Shown: positions 46,400 to 61,000, counted from the stretch's first letter. The stretch: DNA of 64,000 bases from Apoderus coryli (GCA_911728435.2 OU452205.1:12840260-12904259), one strand, 5' to 3'. The notes: a model not told the origin generated them from the sequence alone. Numbers and translations are program-made.

Positions 46400-47600
46400 A
46401 TATAAAGTTTCGTTTTAATAATCGACCTCAATTTAAATGTAATTATTTCGTTTGTTATGTTGTGACCTTACCTAAGGTCGTCGTCAGTAATTCCATACAT
46501 ATTACATTGTAACTATTCCTAATAATTCTAAACATGTGATATTGAAAAAACTTGACTTGTCGTGATTTAAATAAAAAAAAGTTTATAAATCAAATGCGTC
46601 TACTCCACAAAATACTCTTATATACAATGTGTCCACGGATAGAGTTTGGAAGAGGAAAAACTTTTTTATTTGTCGATTAAGAAGAAAAAGTTTCTTCTAA
46701 ATCTTCTTCATTGTGTGTAGTGAAAATATCTTAGAATTATTTTGACAGATTGAATACAAGGTTACAGGGAGGTAGTAAACTAATTTTTATTATTGTACGA
46801 ATAGTTATGGTACTATCATTTATTGCCTTTTAACCTCTTAACACGTAGTTATGTTCAATGCGAGACATTCCTTCCGGATATACTTAAGTCAAAATTGTTG
46901 GTATAATTTCACAACACACAAATATACCTATATTGAATTTAAATGTTTTCGACACAGAAACTATGTTGAAACCAGTGAATTAAAAATACAATTTCTCGTC
47001 AAAAATGACTATAATAATAATTCATAGTACAAATAATATATCTAATAATACAAATAAAACTATATAAAACGCTATAATTACTATAAAAAAGTGATGTACA
47101 ATAACAACTCATTAATAACAACAAATAAAATGAATTTCTATAACACCATCAATAAAAACAATAAGTATTAGAATATCTGTAATTCAAACATATAACAAAT
47201 ATTACGAAGAGTAAGAATAATTATATAAAAAAAGGAATGTGCCTATGTTTTTTGTCTTATCGTTACTGCTACTCCAAATCACATCCATATTCTTGAGTGA
47301 TACTGAGATTTTGTAGTTTCTATTTATTGCGGAATCTTTTTATTGTATCCAAATGAGTTAATAGCTGAAAATTTGAATATATAAGCTTATTTTTATCAAC
47401 TTTCTTATAATTGTTTTTAAACTATTGATTGAAATTTGTGTGGCAAATTTAAATGAAATCAACCATTTCATAAAGTTCTCTTGTAATTAAAATCTTACCT
47501 ATAGAGGATTACGTTAATCACGTATCGTTTGTTGCTGCTGTAATAATTTTTGGAGATAATAAATTAATCAGTATTTTTAAGATAAAGATTAGTTTGCTGA
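46400..47600. other. Intergenic, nothing recognised
   Basis: AT-rich sequence between the two mariner-type elements, with no motif that I can support. Confidence 0.5.
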
Positions 47601-47614
47601 CCTATTTAATCCAC

Positions 47615-48397
47615 AAGGTGTCCAGAAAGGGTGGGGGATATTTGGATCTGCGCTGTCCATGTAACGCCGAGGGTGGGAGGAGTAAGTTAGTAACTATGGA
47701 AATGTACCTGGGAGACCATCGCGCTTTTTGCATACGCGCCTACTATCGCAATGGTGATTCGATAGTGACAGCTCAACGTTTATATCGTGCAGAAAATAAT
47801 GTACGGAATGAACTAAGGACGATACCATCAGAAAATGGATTGGAATGTTTGAGAATACCGGTTCGAATGTCAAAATTCACACTCAAGGTCGCCCGCTCTC
47901 TTCAACGCTTTCCAACGTTCGAAAACATTATGTATAGTGGAGAACCAAACTTTCACTTAAACGGGCAACTTTTTGGCTCCAAAACGCAGGCGCAGGAGAG
48001 AAGGTTTTAATGTGGAAATATGGTTTCGACAAGATGGGGTTGTTAATCAACACACCATCAACAGGCCTCCTAGAAGCCCCGATTTTACACCCCTTGATTA
48101 TTTCTTATGGGATACCTTAAACAGAAAGAGTATACAAACAATCCATGAACTCTACGGCAATTGAAGCACAACATCCGTATGGAAATGGCCGCCATTTCCA
48201 GAGAGGAGGTGTAGACGGGTGGCGGCTAATTTCCGTTTTCGCTTGGAGTGCCAGCAGCGCTATTGTCAACATTTCGACAACATAATCCTTGCCACTTATT
48301 TTTCCAAATTACAAATTTTCCCCAAAATAAAGAAAATCTAACATTTACTTTTTTTATTGAATTTAAAAATGTGGGGGTCACCCTTTATGGACACGTT
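47615..48397 (+). mobile_element. Internally deleted mariner-type transposon
   Basis: The ends AAGGTGTCCAGAAAGGGTGG and, in reverse complement, AACGTGTCCATAAAGGGTGA form terminal repeats of about 25 bp. Between them, plus-strand frames read HRAFCIRAYYRNGDSIVTAQ (the N-terminal helix-turn-helix of insect DDE transposases), SGEPNFHLNGQLFGSK (second-Asp region), EIWFRQDGVVNQHT, PPRSPDFTPLDYFLWDTL and LKHNIRMEMAAISREEV. A deletion and frameshifts reduce a transposase of about 350 codons to fragments. Total length is only about 780 bp. Confidence 0.7.
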
Positions 48398-48927
48398 GTA
48401 TATGTAAAGTTATTTAGGTTAATCCATTGAATTCATTTTTATGTGTAATTGATTTCTTTTTCCGTCTTTCCAAATGGTAAAAATCTGTAAATTCCTTAAT
48501 GTTTTTGAAAATTTTTCCAAAATAAAAAGGCCATAGGATAACACATAGATGGCGCTATTACAATTGTTTCCATATGATTTTTATTTAGTACTAACCTTCA
48601 AACGATACAGCAATCTATTGATTCGTGAGTGAAGCAACTTGATATTGAAAAAAAATGGAAAAAAGTGAATTTTGAGTGTTTTGATAAAAAAAAAAAATAC
48701 AGTGGAAACCAAACAATGACTTGATAATAATTATTCGAACTCTGCTTCAGGGATACCAATGGTATAGAAGTGGATTGCTTAATTTAAACGTGGTCGTACC
48801 AGCACAAAGGAAGTTTTTGGTTAACCTTGTACTTTAGGATAATAAAAATTGGCACTAAATATGTTCTTAGTGATTCTGAAGCAAGATCCATAGTTTATTA
48901 CTTTTTAAACTCAGATAGGAGCAAATA

Positions 48928-48933
48928 TTTATT
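48928..48933 (-). terminator. Possible poly(A) signal of CRAL-TRIO B
   Basis: TTTATT on the plus strand, that is AATAAA in the gene's direction, about 135 nt after the stop codon at 49068. Confidence 0.4.
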
Positions 48934-49067
48934 GGGTCACTCAGTATATTTATAATGTACATAAAAATGCACTCGTATCACTAATAATCATCATTATAAT
49001 AATAACATTGGATGGAATAAATAACGCGTGAAATAACTTTTACGTTTTGTTGGATTATACTGATATA

Positions 49068-52000
49068 CTAATAATTCATTCGACTCACTGCTTCAAGATC
49101 CAAGTTTTTAGTTTTTTTTTGTTTACCTTTAAATTCGTTATCACATTTTTCTAACAACTCAAGCCACTGATTTCCATTGATGCGTGGTAAGCTTAGAGTA
49201 CCTCCATAATTTGCTGGCAAGCATTCAGGACTCATGTATTTGTGCAATGATTGACGATCGCTACCATGAAATATGATTCTGCTGTGCAATTTTTCCCTGA
49301 GGAATGGTTTGAAGAGCGCAAATACCATTTTAAATACGTAAGGTTGATTAACGACGTGGATATTCTTTATTCGAAGTGGAACGCTATCCTAATAATATCC
49401 AATACATTGATATTAATTGTTATTTAAATTTTAAAATAAATTATAACTCTACCTGTAGCCAATTGACAATTTTGCTTGCAAACGATGGTGTGAATTTGGT
49501 TGTTTGGTATAAAGTTAGACCATCCATATCAAATATAACTACTGCTCCACAGATCTGAGTTTCTGGCTCCAACATAGCGGCTTCCAGGAATAGGACACAT
49601 CCCTTAAATACTTCATCTAGGGACACTTCACTAGGTTTCCATTTTTCTAAAATTGTTTTAGATTTAATCGATAAAGTAGGCATTAGTGGTCGTTTTTGGA
49701 TTTTCAAAAAAAAAAAAATAATTAAATAAATAAATATTTTCGTAATATCTGCAATGAGCACGTAATTTTATTACTCCACTTAAAGGACATGACAATGATC
49801 CACACTTTGTTACAGAAATAAATATATCTTAATTGAAACCTGTACCACATAAAAATAATACTTAACATGTATGGGTACGTTGTGTTTTAACTCAAACCCA
49901 TAATAACAACAGGTTATGGGCCCAGAGCCGCGAAAATCTGGGGAAGTTATAAAAGAACGGGTGAAAATAGGTTTTGAGGTTAAGGTATTACGGGCGTAAA
50001 AAGGCAGGAATGGGTTAAAGTCAAAAATGCAACTAATATACAAAGAAGGTAACAAATAAAAAGATACCAGGAATATATGTGACCAAATTATCAGGGATAA
50101 CTGGACGACATGGATGTTTCAAGTACAGGATATGTTGAAAGCTAACGTAACGGTGGCTTCAGTGAAACCTGTAGCACAAGGTGCCGAAGAATGGCTAAAA
50201 AAGGATGCCAAAGCGCAAAAAATTATAGTGGTTCGTTTAGACAAAAAACCACTGACACATATTTTATCATATGGTACAGCATAATATGCAATGTGGCAGG
50301 AAATTAACACAATATACGAACAAATGGTTCAAAATTCAATTTGATTTCAAATATCTCCAAATATAAAAATCAGTAGGTTTAAAGTCAGAAGATTTTGTGG
50401 CATAGGGAAATCTCAACTAATCCAAAAATCAAAAATGTGTTGGTAAATATTCGCTAATATGCAGAGTGTTGTTAGAGCCTACAAATTTTTTTATATTTTT
50501 TCTACTACTTATAGGTACACTTGCAATTTGTTAGTATGTTTTACCTTGAACATTATAATTAATAATAGTACCCACTTAGAAATAAGTAACCTAGTACCTA
50601 TATAGCTTTAAATGAGAAAATATTCCTATTTGGCCTAATTAGTTTTTAAGTAGTGTTTGAGTCTATCATCATATTGAAAAATTTCGGAAATATATAGTGT
50701 TGCCTTGAACCGGCAAATTTTTTAAATCTGCATTTGCATTTTTAATCTGCTTTTTCATCAGTCGGTTAATTCACAATAACCTCGTGAGGCTACAGTGAAA
50801 CCGGGGACTTTTGGTGACCGAACCCTTTCCAAAAAAATCAGTCGCATAGGTATCTAAATTGTTACATACCAAATATCATACTAATATAGGTCAGAGCTTC
50901 TGGCGTATTAAAGAAAATGTCAAAAATTATGAAAAATGGTGACTATGTATCATATATATAGCACAGTATAATAAATAATACAGTATTCTGACTTTCCGCT
51001 GGCGAGCCATCCTGCGCATTTCGTCGCGCATGCCGCCATTATGGGTTACAACGTCACAATAATCACATAGATAGATACCGTTCACTCCTGTGTTCAATAT
51101 ATAGTTCATTGTCGGCGTGTATGAGATAAATAAATATTATGTTTAAATCTAATTCTGTTTTTGGTATAGTGTTCGTGAGAATTGAAAGGATTTTATTTTT
51201 ATTAACGTATCTTATGATTAATACAATGAACAATCAGGGAGGACATGTGTGGGATGCAAAATGTTGTCCTAATAAGCGGTACACTTGGTCTAAACATTTT
51301 TTTCGCTTCCCCACAGATCCTGTTAGGTGAGTAATAAGTAAAAATAAAGATTAATACTAGATAATTTTACGTTTATAACAACTATTTGTATAACCGTAAA
51401 ATTTATATTACGAAATGGCAGTATCTAATATGTTTTTAACCTAAATGAAAGTAAAACATAAACACAAGTTGTCTCGTGGCGAGATAGCATGATAACGCAA
51501 TCAGCTAGGGGTTATATTATTGACAATATATATATGGCCCTTCTTTGACTAAAATTGCTGAGAACAGGATTCAGTTGATGCAGAATTCAGGCACACGGCT
51601 TATATGTGGAATTCGTAGGGGTGAAAGAGGCTAGCAATAAGATTAAGGAAATCGGCTGGTTAAGAATGAAACAAATTTGGATTTTCATTCACTAATTTTG
51701 ATTAATAAAAATCATCAGATGGAAATAGGCGGAATACTTATATGAAAGATTGAAGTTCCGGGGATCGGTGTATGATGTGAATATTCCTCATAAAACTGTC
51801 ATTATGACACCGCTAGACTCAACATCAATCTTTGAGTGGTCATTTTCCTATACGGTTTCAAAATAATACAACGCTCTACCGGAGAATATAAAAAGTTTAC
51901 AGGCGATTTCATTTAAGAGCGCTGTCTGACACGTAATGGAACAAATTAATTTGTAAACATAAGCTACCTACTTAATTTGGCCAGCGATGTAAAACTATTT

Positions 52001-55000
52001 TCAGATAGGTTTAAGCTAAAATATAAATTACGTTTAGGTTAAGTTAGGAACCACTGCTTCAACTTTAATAAAAATGTCTTTTTTACTAATAAAGTCAGTA
52101 TTATTGTTGTGTTTATTATTATAAAAAATAACCCAATCATGTCAACATTTAACTGATACCACCACTCAAGGCTGTTTTCAATCACTATGACACCACACAA
52201 ATATTTCTGAAATTGACAGCGATATTATTATGTACTTAAATATTTTTACAAAAATGAAAATACAGTACTGTGGTTGGAAACCGAAAACTATAATTATTCT
52301 TAGTCAGGACCTGACCTGTAACCCAAAATGGCGGCGTCATACGTCACAGTTTATTTCAAAGTGCCAACATGGAGTCGAAATGCTGTACTTATTAATGCTG
52401 TGTATATAGGTAGGTATTTTTTTTTTCCTTTTTTTCTTTGACCTCTTTTTTATAATTTGTTTTAATTATTTTCTTGATTTTAGGTCAATTTGCAAATAAT
52501 GCTGCGATTTTACGAGAGACACAGGTGTACAGCAGGAGAATGCTGTACACCTGGACAAAACAATGTTTATCTTAAAATAAATAAAATATATAGGTACCTA
52601 AGTTTAACGACAACCGAATATCATTATGATTTTTGGAAAATATTTGTTGGATTTTTGTGTAATAGTGTGTTGTTGATGTGTGCTTAAGCAATATTCATGC
52701 CATACAGACTATTTTGAGTAAGATCAAAAAAATGATCGAAACGTCAAGATTTATTCGACTTTTCTTATAAAATACAATGTGTCTCTCGTAAAATCGCAGT
52801 ATTATTTGCAAATTGACCTAAAATAAAGAAAATAATTAAAAAAAATTAGGTAGCTATTTTGAACCGTATATTTACTGTTAAAGTATATTATGTTGGTTGT
52901 ATTACGTAACACCCTGTATAACAAATACTTACTTCCTAATTCTATGACTAAAATCCTTCGTCCAAATTGGTCTCTATTCGGTTGCACTGTCAAAATATTT
53001 TGTTGGAAAATATTCCGTTCATTACTCGGTATTAAATTGTCATATAAATTTGCGTGTTTCTTTTTGAAAGCATAATATCGTTTTATCTAAAATAAAAAAT
53101 AATACATACATAATTAAATATGAATTACTTAGGTAGGTATGTATATTAATCATCATTAATTATTTCAGAGACAAAATAAATACTTAAATAATATTTAGCA
53201 TATATTATATATAGAATTTTCTATTCTATGTTAGGTAGCAATAATATTAATGAAATATTTGTTAAAATATTAGTTCTCAGGTAATTGTTTGTTGTAATAT
53301 GTCATTTCCTGTTGTAGGTACTTAAGTGTATATAAATATATTTTGTAGTTTTTTTTTATTATAAAAATAGTTTTATACACAATGGAATAACAACTAGTTA
53401 AGCTTATCATTGGCGAGGTTCTTAATTATGTTAAGTCAAGAAGAAAAGAAAATAAGATCATTTTTTTTGTTTTATTTTTCTCAGTATGGCGGCGCCTAAC
53501 TTGATAAGGGCGCGTAAACGTTCTGCCACGCGGCCGCGTTTACCCTTAAAACTAATATCACCCTTTGGTTCGAGCCCAAATAAATCCTGGGTTAACATAC
53601 CAACTTGGGATACTGGGGAAAAGTCGATGTTTACTAGTAGAGACGGACAGTTACCTTTTTGGTGGCTATCTGTTTCGAGTATGAACAGCAGTGGGGGAGT
53701 TTCCCATGGTTAGTCGTTTGAAGTGTCGGTGCGGATCACCCTACGCTAGTATCCGCGATTAAATGATGCACTGTCTCTCCCCTTCTATCTTTAAGAAGTC
53801 GAACCACGGCGACGTGGCACTATCGATTAGGCCCACGCATCTGACTGGGTACCGTTACTGTTCCAGGTTGGTATAAGTCAAATTCGCAAGACCTAGCCTA
53901 ACAACAGGACTGCGAGAGGGAGGGACCAGATCACCCTGGTTCTAGTATCCGAGACGATCTCATGTTCAGTGTAACCTGCCGGTCATGTAGCTTCGCAGTT
54001 GATTTCTGCCGATGGTCGAGTTTCACACTACACCAGGCACTTGTCCGTATTGGTTCGATGAGGTGATCAACGCTGGAACAGATGAAAAGTCTGCGGTGTG
54101 TTAACGCAGCTGGGACGGCTGCAGCCCGTACACTCCGGGCACTCCAAAAATTAAACATTCCTGAGGCCTATTTTCAGAATTTTAGCACATAGGAACAAAA
54201 CCTTACCATAAGTATTATAATAGAAGTCTTATAAAACAATTTTTTCAACATTATACCCAACCTAACTTATTCTAAACACGCACAGCCCTTTTTGCATATA
54301 AAAGCAACCATAGACATCATTCGTATTATTTCACAACTCCGTATATCAAACAAATATTTTATTAAATTCATCAATAAAGGCTCAGTTTATCTAATCAGAC
54401 CAAGAGAGATGTGTATTGTAGGTAGTCTAAATGTCCAGGAAACTATATCACATCCTGTTCGAATGCTCAATTTACGACCCAATTAGATCGCCACAGACCA
54501 CGATATCATCCCTTGATGACTTGGTTAGTGCCCTAAATCATGTTAATCTGCGGTTAGCCAAACAAATCTACTCACTTCTAAATTTTCTTAAATTAAGATA
54601 ATTTATTATTATCGAGTAGGAATTAATTGTTGTATGTTTTTATTTTATTTTTACTTTTCGTTCTCATATTATTATTGGATTGTTTTTTTCTTTCTGTGTT
54701 TTTTTAGTTTTTTTTTCTTTTGATGTTGCCTATATTTCTTCATTGGATAGGATGGTCGTTGTGTTACTATTGTACTATTGTATTACTATTATATTATCAT
54801 ATGTACCAAACCAAACTGTTAGGAAACTGTATGTTTTGGGAACAATAAAGTTTTGATTGATTGATTGACTGACAATAGAAGTCGATTTGAACGTTAACTT
54901 ACCATATCTCTAGCACTTTCAGGATAAAATTTAGTTGGTCTTAGGAATCTTGTTAACCAAAGATCATTATCTAATGGAACGTGTAAGTCTTTTTCCTCTG

Positions 55001-58000
55001 AAATAGATATTAAAATAAGCATTAATATACATATAACGATGTAAGAAAATAATTTAGACAAAAAGAACATTTCCCTACCTTTAAGCAATTCCCTAAGTTC
55101 TTTCACAGCCTCTCTGGCAACATCTGGGGTTTCTCTCAATTCCTTACGTGCAATTTCTTGAACTTCCGGTTTAATAGTATCCACTTCTATTTGTAATGTG
55201 TAATCGCCGAGTTGAATGGTTGGCATTTCCTTCGTGTCGGACAACATCGTGGCAGTAACTGTAATATAAAAACAGACAAAATAAATATGGCAAATGATCA
55301 AGTAGATACATGTATAATATATGGAATTTGTTATAACGTAATAAATACGGAGGTGGGTCACGAAAAAAAGGACACAATGGAGTTTTACAATGAAATTGGA
55401 TATCTCCTGAATAAAGAACGTTTTGAATTATTTCGATTTTTTTTAAGATTAACTAATTAATTATTTACGAATACAATTTTCTTTACAATACATAGGTACA
55501 TTGAAACTATGACATCATCCTTGTTTCAAATAAAAGACCGTGTATTTTTCAAGTTTTCATATAGCTAATTTAATTATAATATATTTGCAAATTATATTCT
55601 CGTTTTAATTTGTATGCTTGAATTAAAAAAAAAATATATATGAAAATTATGCCAGGGTGAAATATGTAGCAGGTACGACAATATTTTTCTTACTATAAAC
55701 ATTTACCTACATAATATGTTCATAAATAATTTTTAACTAAAGTTACTATAATATAATCCAATTAATTATTAAGCAGCAGCATGTTTAACAATCATTACAA
55801 CAAAATGAAAATGATTCCTGCAATGAATGTTCGCAATTGAAATTTCGATAAAAACAGTAGAAATCTAGAAATAGATACCTACCTCAATAGCTTTCAAATT
55901 TGAAGGTTTAGATATAGCACACCGTATTATACTTTGAAAACCAACTAATTCCATTCATTTTGAAATAAGGAGGCTATTATGGTTAACATGTATTAATTCT
56001 TAAAAACGCAACTGGACCTTCTATTTACGAACCTTCCTTTGGTAAGTCATTTTTTAGATAGTACTTTTGTTGCAAAGCTAGATAATCTAGTTCCACCGCA
56101 TTGGGTGATGACTGTACATATGTTAGATTTTATTTTTATCAACAATTAGTTAGATATAATATTATATATTTACGTATACATCGTTTCAAAGGAAGTGACA
56201 AACATATATATGTGTATAGTACAGGGTTATTCACGACATAAGAGACGGAATAAATAAATATAAGTAAGAACGTAAAGATTAATTCTAAATAACTTGTTGA
56301 TTTCAAATGGAACACCGGGTATATGAGGTCAAAATTAGATGCGCAAAGTAATTATCTGTCAAATATTATAATATTTTTTCTACAACTGTCAAAAAAGAGT
56401 GACATTTTTTCACCACTTTTAATGTGACAAATGATATTTCGCAAACGCCGATGTGCGAAGTATTTTCTTCGCGCACCGGCGTTTGCGAAATACGGCGTGC
56501 ACTAACTTTAACACAATCTAAATACGTAGAATTCAACTTTATTGTAGGTACTAATAATATATGAAAAACATAAATTGATTCAAACATTCTTAATTAAGTA
56601 GGTATGAAATATTCTTCACAATATTCACGTTAATGGTACAAATATCCTAACAGAACATTTTCAGTTACTTTTTAAAATGTTTTAGTTTTACAGCACTCTT
56701 TGAATTGACTGTATGTCCTTTCATACTGCCTCTTGGTCACTGCTTATAGCTCCATTTTCCATATTTTACATACTTAATATTTAATTATTAGAAATTACAA
56801 TAAAACTAGTTGTCACCTTTTTGTCAAAATTAAAAAAGCGTATGTGGGTATATTCTACTTTTCATAGTAACGAAATATACAAGATATAAGGTATATTTAT
56901 AATTATTATAAATAATATGAGTACTCTTTAGAATAGTAATTATTGATAAAACGAAATATCTACAGTTGTAGAAAGAATGTTGTATGTAATATGTGTGCGA
57001 AGAAATTTCGCGCATTCAACAGATATTTTGACTCAGCTGCGCATCGTCAAAATAAATTTCTGTCTCAATGCGCGAAATTATCCTTCGCACACTTATTACA
57101 TAAATAACTATTCCTATGGATAACTCTTGACATTTTCGTGGAAAATGCACATATTCATAATATTAATCTTTAATTGAACCTGTTAATTTCATGTATTTGA
57201 TGATGATGAAATTAATTATCTATTAATCACTATAAGGTTTTCATTTAGATATGTATATTTTCAATTTTACATGGAAAAAGCACATTTTGGTAGTAATAGG
57301 AAGAATTTTTCAAAATTATAATATTTGTCAATATTCAAACAATAACATAATAAATAAATACATTTTTAACTTAAATTAAATAAAAAGATATACATAAATA
57401 CTGATAAATTTTATAATAAATGTTCAAAACGGTTGGACTCTAGGCACATTTGAATCCTTTTCTTAGACCCTTCAACAACTTTAACCTGGTGTAACGTTCT
57501 AAACGCTTTATTTATTTGCTCCTTCATCTCCTCTATTAACAAAAAGTTTTCATTTTCGATGATTTTGTGCTTGCCCATGTACAAAATTCAACACGATTAT
57601 TATAATATTGAAAAGTTCTTGATTCAGTTGCACTGTGTTTGGGTGCGTGTATCTTTCGTTAAACTGCCTTAACAGTCTCTCGAAGACCGCTTTTTTGGGA
57701 TGATTTTACGCCGGGAACCTTTGAGCGTAAACTTACGATGCCAGTAAAGCGTTTTTGGACCATTCTCCCAGAATAAAAATTATGTCTATTCTTTCTACTT
57801 TGGAATAGGTTCGCATTTTTGATTAATTGAATTAAATCAAATGTCACAGATAAAAACCTGTTTTATGAAAAATTCCCAACTCTCAGGTAAGAATTTTCAA
57901 CAGACTATTTGACAGTAAATATCAAATTAAAAAAAATGTATTCTGTCTTCTCAAATTCTCATGGCTGACTTGATAAATATTATAATTTTGAAAATTCTTC

Positions 58001-61000
58001 CTATTATTACCAATATGTGTGCCTCTTCCATGCAAAATTAAAGATATACATATCTATAGGAAAATGTTTGCATCATCAAATACTAGGTGGTCTACAAGAA
58101 ACTATAGAGATTCAATTAATAGATAATAAATGCTTTCAAATGATGTATCGCTCGACCACTACTGCTATTAAAGAAGTTAAGTGTTGCGTCCACCCCTCTC
58201 ATAGGGCTAGAGCGATTTCAACCACAAACTAACGGGTTCATCCTAGATCCTAGGACTTAACCAAACTCATATAACAAAATTAGCTCAATTTGTTGAAGCG
58301 TTTAGGCGCTTTTGTGGGAGAATGCATACATAGAACACAGACAGACAGACTTCCACCGGGAAATGGTCTTAATCGCCTCAGAGGGGACTTCAAAATGTTT
58401 ATATCCCTCTTTATCTAAATTTTTTTTAGCCCGTTCACAAAGTAAAATTAAACGATGTCAATAATGATTGAATTATGAAAAATACGCCAGGATTGTGTTT
58501 TGCGTCATGCCTGGCCACCGTGGATTCGTCTTTCCGCGTTGGTAAATTGTTAGCGGAGCAAAAATCAAGGTAATTACATACTTTTAACGTTTCAGTAAAA
58601 TAAAAATGATAATAATTATAATTTCGTCACCAGTTGATGAAAACAAAATTTAGATGAAATTCTTAAAATTTCTAAACATGCGTTTGTTTGCGATGCCACG
58701 AATTTTAATGTTTGAATTAATATGCCTAATATTGAGCGAAGAACACTGCGTGTTTTATTTAAAATTGCCAAGTGCGATGAAATTTGTAAACAAAAATGTT
58801 TTTAATTAATATTTTAATTTGGTTGGTTAAATCATAAATAGGAAGAGATAACTAGATATCACTTGTCTTGATAACTGTTATAATTTTGATAATATGTCTG
58901 TTGTTAGTAGGTATTTTAATCTGTATCCATTATAAATGCAACCGCAGTCCTGTTGGTAGGTTATAGATAAAATTTTGTCTGTTTAGACGCCACGCCACTG
59001 TTAAAACTGTATTTTGTAATATTTGAAATTACTATAATTTAAATAAGTAGGTACAATGTAATTTAAATTATTTGGTTTCACTTGCAATTAAAATAAGTAC
59101 CTATTATATGTTATAAAAATAAGCAATTAGCCTCTTTACCAAAATATTTATTAAGAATGTATTTATCAAATTATTATTAAATCGTTATTGGAATCGAGGT
59201 TGTTCACTTTTTGTATGTGTGGAATATTAATAAATCTGAATTCTTTAGAACATAAATGCGATGATACAAAAATTACCTTGATAAATATGAGATTCTAAAT
59301 TATGTGCTAGGCGGACGTTTCATCCAGACAAGATTCATCAGTAATACATCTTTAAATTTAAATAAATTCATTAAATAATTTGTACTTTATACCAATCTAA
59401 CAATGTCAACCTTTTTTGACAGTTCAGAAATTATAACATTTTTTTATACTGGACTGTTTAGACTCTTTATGCCCGTTTGCACCACATACAGTTTAGGTAG
59501 AGAATAGTTAAGGGTCACCTAAATTTTAAGTATTACTTAGAACGGAATTGATTGCACCGAAACATGAGTAGGTAGCACTTAGTTAAGTATCGGGTAAATT
59601 TGTCAACATACTAGAGTGAAATTGTGTCCGTAAATATAATAGATACAAAATTATTTTGTGGCATAGCGGACAAAATGACTGGTTTCACTTACACAAGGGA
59701 CTTGTGTGTTTAGACTGAGGCCCTGCTAAATTACACAAAGTCCCTTGTGTAGGAAAAACCAGTCATTTTGTCCGCTATGCCACAAAATTATTTTCTTGAT
59801 ATTATTAAATACATTTTTAATATAATACGATGGAAGTTAGTGATCCATAAAAAAGAGAAGACCTCCCAACTACACTTCCAACGAGAAAGAAGTTCTTCTA
59901 TCGATAGTGTTGGATCATAATTGTGGCATCATTCAAATTAATAAAATTAACTTTTTGTTATTATTTTCCATTGTTAAATTTGTCTATTGTTATATATTTG
60001 AAATGTATTTATTACATATACATAGTATTTGATCTGTTTCTATTATAAGATTTAGCTAGATATAGATCAGTGCTACTACTACTTACATATTTTATGATTT
60101 ATATTCAAAAATAGTTTTAGTTTATGATTTACCTGGGAAGTAGAGTTGTTACCTTATTTATTCTTTTGTGGATTAATAATTAAATAAAGTGTAAACGTGA
60201 AGTTGTTATGGTTTTAATTTATTGTTGATACCCTAGCACAATAATATATACCTCTATATAATAGTAATAGGTATGTTAAGCACAAAGACCCTTTTCGGTC
60301 TTTGCTACTAACATATCTTGTAATGAAAGCTGTCATATCTCATCAAATTCTAGTAAAAATGCTCAATTTGGTCTAGGATAGGCCGAGTCGTAGGCTTCGT
60401 CAGTCAAAATCTTTGAAAAAAACTTAAATTTTCCATATCTTAAAAATAATTCGGCCTTTCATAAACCCTCCTTGGAAATCCATGTTCAATTAATTCGAAA
60501 ACATCAAGATCATCATTCAATAATTCCATATTTTTAATTTTTTAATCGTCACACAAAATAAACAACCCAATGAAAAATATAAAAGCAATATTGAGGTTCG
60601 AATTCCATTTAAGAAGAGAATTTTCGACACTTAACTTAAGTGACACTTAGGCAAATTTAAAGTGACGTTTCAACGCGGTGCAATAAAAAATAGATGCTAT
60701 TCAACTCTTAGAACAAATCGTCACTTAAACTGTATGTGGTGCAAACGGGCATTAGGGATGCTCTATACAGAGTGAGTAACCACAGACGTGACGGAATTAA
60801 CTGTATACAATTTGCAATTTCTAATGCAGGAATATTACGTAGGTTTAACTAAGACCATATTTTAAAATAAACACAGTGCTTCACAAAAGACTAGCATATC
60901 AGAGTTATGGGTTTTTAATGGAATGGCCTGTGTTTTATTGCATAAAAAATAAGATTAACTTTTATTAAGCTTCCCTATACCTAAATGCAAGGCATATCGA

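Larger units (their letters stand above)
59470..60751 (-). mobile_element. PIF/Harbinger element, internally decayed
   Basis: The ends read TGCCCGTTTGCACCACATAC and the exact reverse complement at 60732-60751. Pairing continues for about 30 bp (AGTTTAGGT/ACTTAAACT). A TTA duplication flanks both sides (59467-59469 and 60752-60754), the 3-bp target typical of PIF/Harbinger. A transposase N-terminal relic lies near the right end, and a MITE is nested inside. Length 1,282 bp. Confidence 0.85.
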
